Of a stretch of 5,870 nt of DNA, positions 5,424-5,870 are shown in pieces. The translations under genes and the position numbers were made by a program. The stretch spans positions 1-5,870 of the forward strand of contig JAICJK010000181.1 of assembly GCA_025928415.1 (NCBI GenBank), in the 5' to 3' direction. The notes beneath the pieces are model-generated. The model worked only from the letters and a program-made list of their open reading frames with translations, ran no database searches and had not been told where the DNA came from. The DNA comes from Solirubrobacteraceae bacterium (GTDB lineage Bacteria; Actinomycetota; Thermoleophilia; Solirubrobacterales; Solirubrobacteraceae). Positions within the stretch are counted from its first letter, which is position 1, and every line of letters starts with the position of its first letter.

Positions 5424-5870
5424 GCGTCCCTTCCACTGTGACACGAAAGGAAACCGCCTCCCATGAGCGCACCATCGCCGAAGGTCCTGCTGATCACGGG
5501 CGCGAGCACCGGCATCGGCGCCGCCACGGCGCGCGCGGCGGTGGGGGCCGGCCACCGGGTCGCGCTCGCGGCGCGCTCGCCTCCTAGCGCGCCCATGCTC
5601 TACGACAAGGCGCGCATCTTCGTGCAGGCCGGCCGCGGCGGCGACGGCTGCAAGTCGTTCCGCCGCGAGGCGCACGTCCCGCGCGGCGGCCCCGACGGGG
5701 GCGACGGCGGGCGCGGCGGCGCCGTCGTCCTGCGCTGCGACGACTCGCTGCGCGACCTGCAGACGTTCAAGCGCAAGGCGCACTACAAGGCCGGCCGCGG
5801 GCGGCACGGCGAGGGCGCGCTGCGCCACGGCGCGTCGGGCGACGACCTCATCGTCCGCGTCCCGCCCGGC
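5148..5870. repeat. Long imperfect inverted repeat made of two head-to-head obg 5' ends
   Basis: The left arm (5148-5423) is the first 276 bases of the minus-strand obg. The right arm (5595-5870) is a plus-strand obg start that continues past the window. By hand codon alignment the arms differ at 27 of 276 bases without any insertion or deletion. The spacer is 171 bp (5424-5594). Immediately upstream of each ATG I see no similarity between the two flanks. The full length of the repeat is unknown because the window ends inside the right arm. Confidence 0.9.
5463..5870 (+). CDS. Truncated short-chain dehydrogenase fused in frame to a second Obg N-terminus (3' end outside window)
   Basis: The frame opens with ATG at 5463, 11 bases after GAAAGGA, a plausible ribosome binding site, and stays open to the window edge (136 residues). 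Residues 7-40 (KVLLITGASTGIGAAT, then GHRVALAARSP) are the first beta-alpha-beta unit of a classical short-chain dehydrogenase/reductase, with the TGxxxGIG NAD(P)-binding motif. The catalytic Tyr-x-x-x-Lys part is absent. After PSAP the frame continues at residue 45 with MLYDKARIFVQAG, the start of an Obg fold, matching the minus-strand Obg at 84 of 92 residues. Its own ATG (5595) has no Shine-Dalgarno sequence. Forty residues cannot form a complete dehydrogenase, so the hybrid is unlikely to have that activity. It may be a real rearrangement or an assembly join near 5580-5594. Confidence 0.6.
   Translation, partial: MSAPSPKVLLITGASTGIGAATARAAVGAGHRVALAARSPPSAPMLYDKARIFVQAGRGGDGCKSFRREAHVPRGGPDGGDGGRGGAVVLRCDDSLRDLQTFKRKAHYKAGRGRHGEGALRHGASGDDLIVRVPPG

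Noticed and set aside
2988..5441. Plus-strand open frame of 817 codons across proB and obg
   Set aside because: The translation is rich in Arg, Ala, His and Gln repeats typical of antisense reading in GC-rich genes. It covers two verified genes exactly and shows no domain.
5435..5445. Operator-like near-palindrome CACTGTGACAC in the obg/dehydrogenase spacer
   Set aside because: The symmetry is partial and short, and no paired promoter elements sit around it.
1651..5475. A single 1274-residue minus-strand protein ending in ProA
   Set aside because: Only the last 426 residues are a real protein. The upstream part is out of frame with proB and obg, which are themselves convincing, and the merger only reflects scarce stop codons.
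5424..5828. N-terminal extension of the minus-strand Obg up to 5828
   Set aside because: The extension is antisense to the second obg copy and the dehydrogenase fragment. Family homology starts at the ATG at 5423.
5148..5870. Amplification fold-back (hairpin chimera) as the source of the inverted repeat
   Set aside because: Fold-back products give nearly identical arms. These differ at about 10% of positions, mostly silent, so the arms come from two distinct genes.

Overview
This is a very GC-rich fragment with a GC-biased third codon position. Its core is a tightly packed minus-strand operon, read right to left: obg, proB, proA, nadD, rsfS. That gene order, together with a coiled-coil DivIVA-like tail and a tRNA without an encoded CCA end, suggests a high-GC actinobacterium, possibly of the Thermoleophilia/Solirubrobacterales type. 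The lineage is inferred from gene order and composition only.

Layout. Positions 1-390 (+) hold the C-terminal part of a coiled-coil protein that resembles DivIVA. A tRNA-Ala(GGC) follows at 440-512 (+), with a possible -10 box in front of it. Positions 513-603 lie between convergent units and carry about 2.7 copies of a 24-bp GC-rich tandem repeat with hairpins, plausibly a bidirectional terminator. Positions 604-5423 (-) hold the five-gene operon, with gaps of 30, 32 and 25 bp and one 4-bp ATGA overlap. obg (ribosome-assembly GTPase) and rsfS (ribosome silencing factor) act on the large ribosomal subunit. proB and proA catalyse the first two steps of proline synthesis, and nadD makes the NAD precursor deamido-NAD. 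All five genes look intact, with their key motifs in place.

The odd part is the right end. Only 39 bp in front of obg, a plus-strand reading frame opens at 5463. It encodes about 40 residues of a short-chain dehydrogenase (the TGASTGIG nucleotide-binding start) and then runs in frame, without a stop, into a second obg start at 5595, continuing past the window edge. This second obg copy is inverted relative to the first. By hand alignment it matches over the 276 bases visible at 249 of 276 positions (84 of 92 residues), and the similarity stops abruptly at the ATG. The result is two head-to-head obg 5' ends around a 171-bp spacer, and the rplU-rpmA genes that usually precede obg are absent. 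It is either a real inverted, diverged second obg fused to a dehydrogenase fragment, or a chimeric assembly joining obg genes of two related genomes. The sequence alone cannot settle this, but the divergence rules out a simple fold-back of one molecule.
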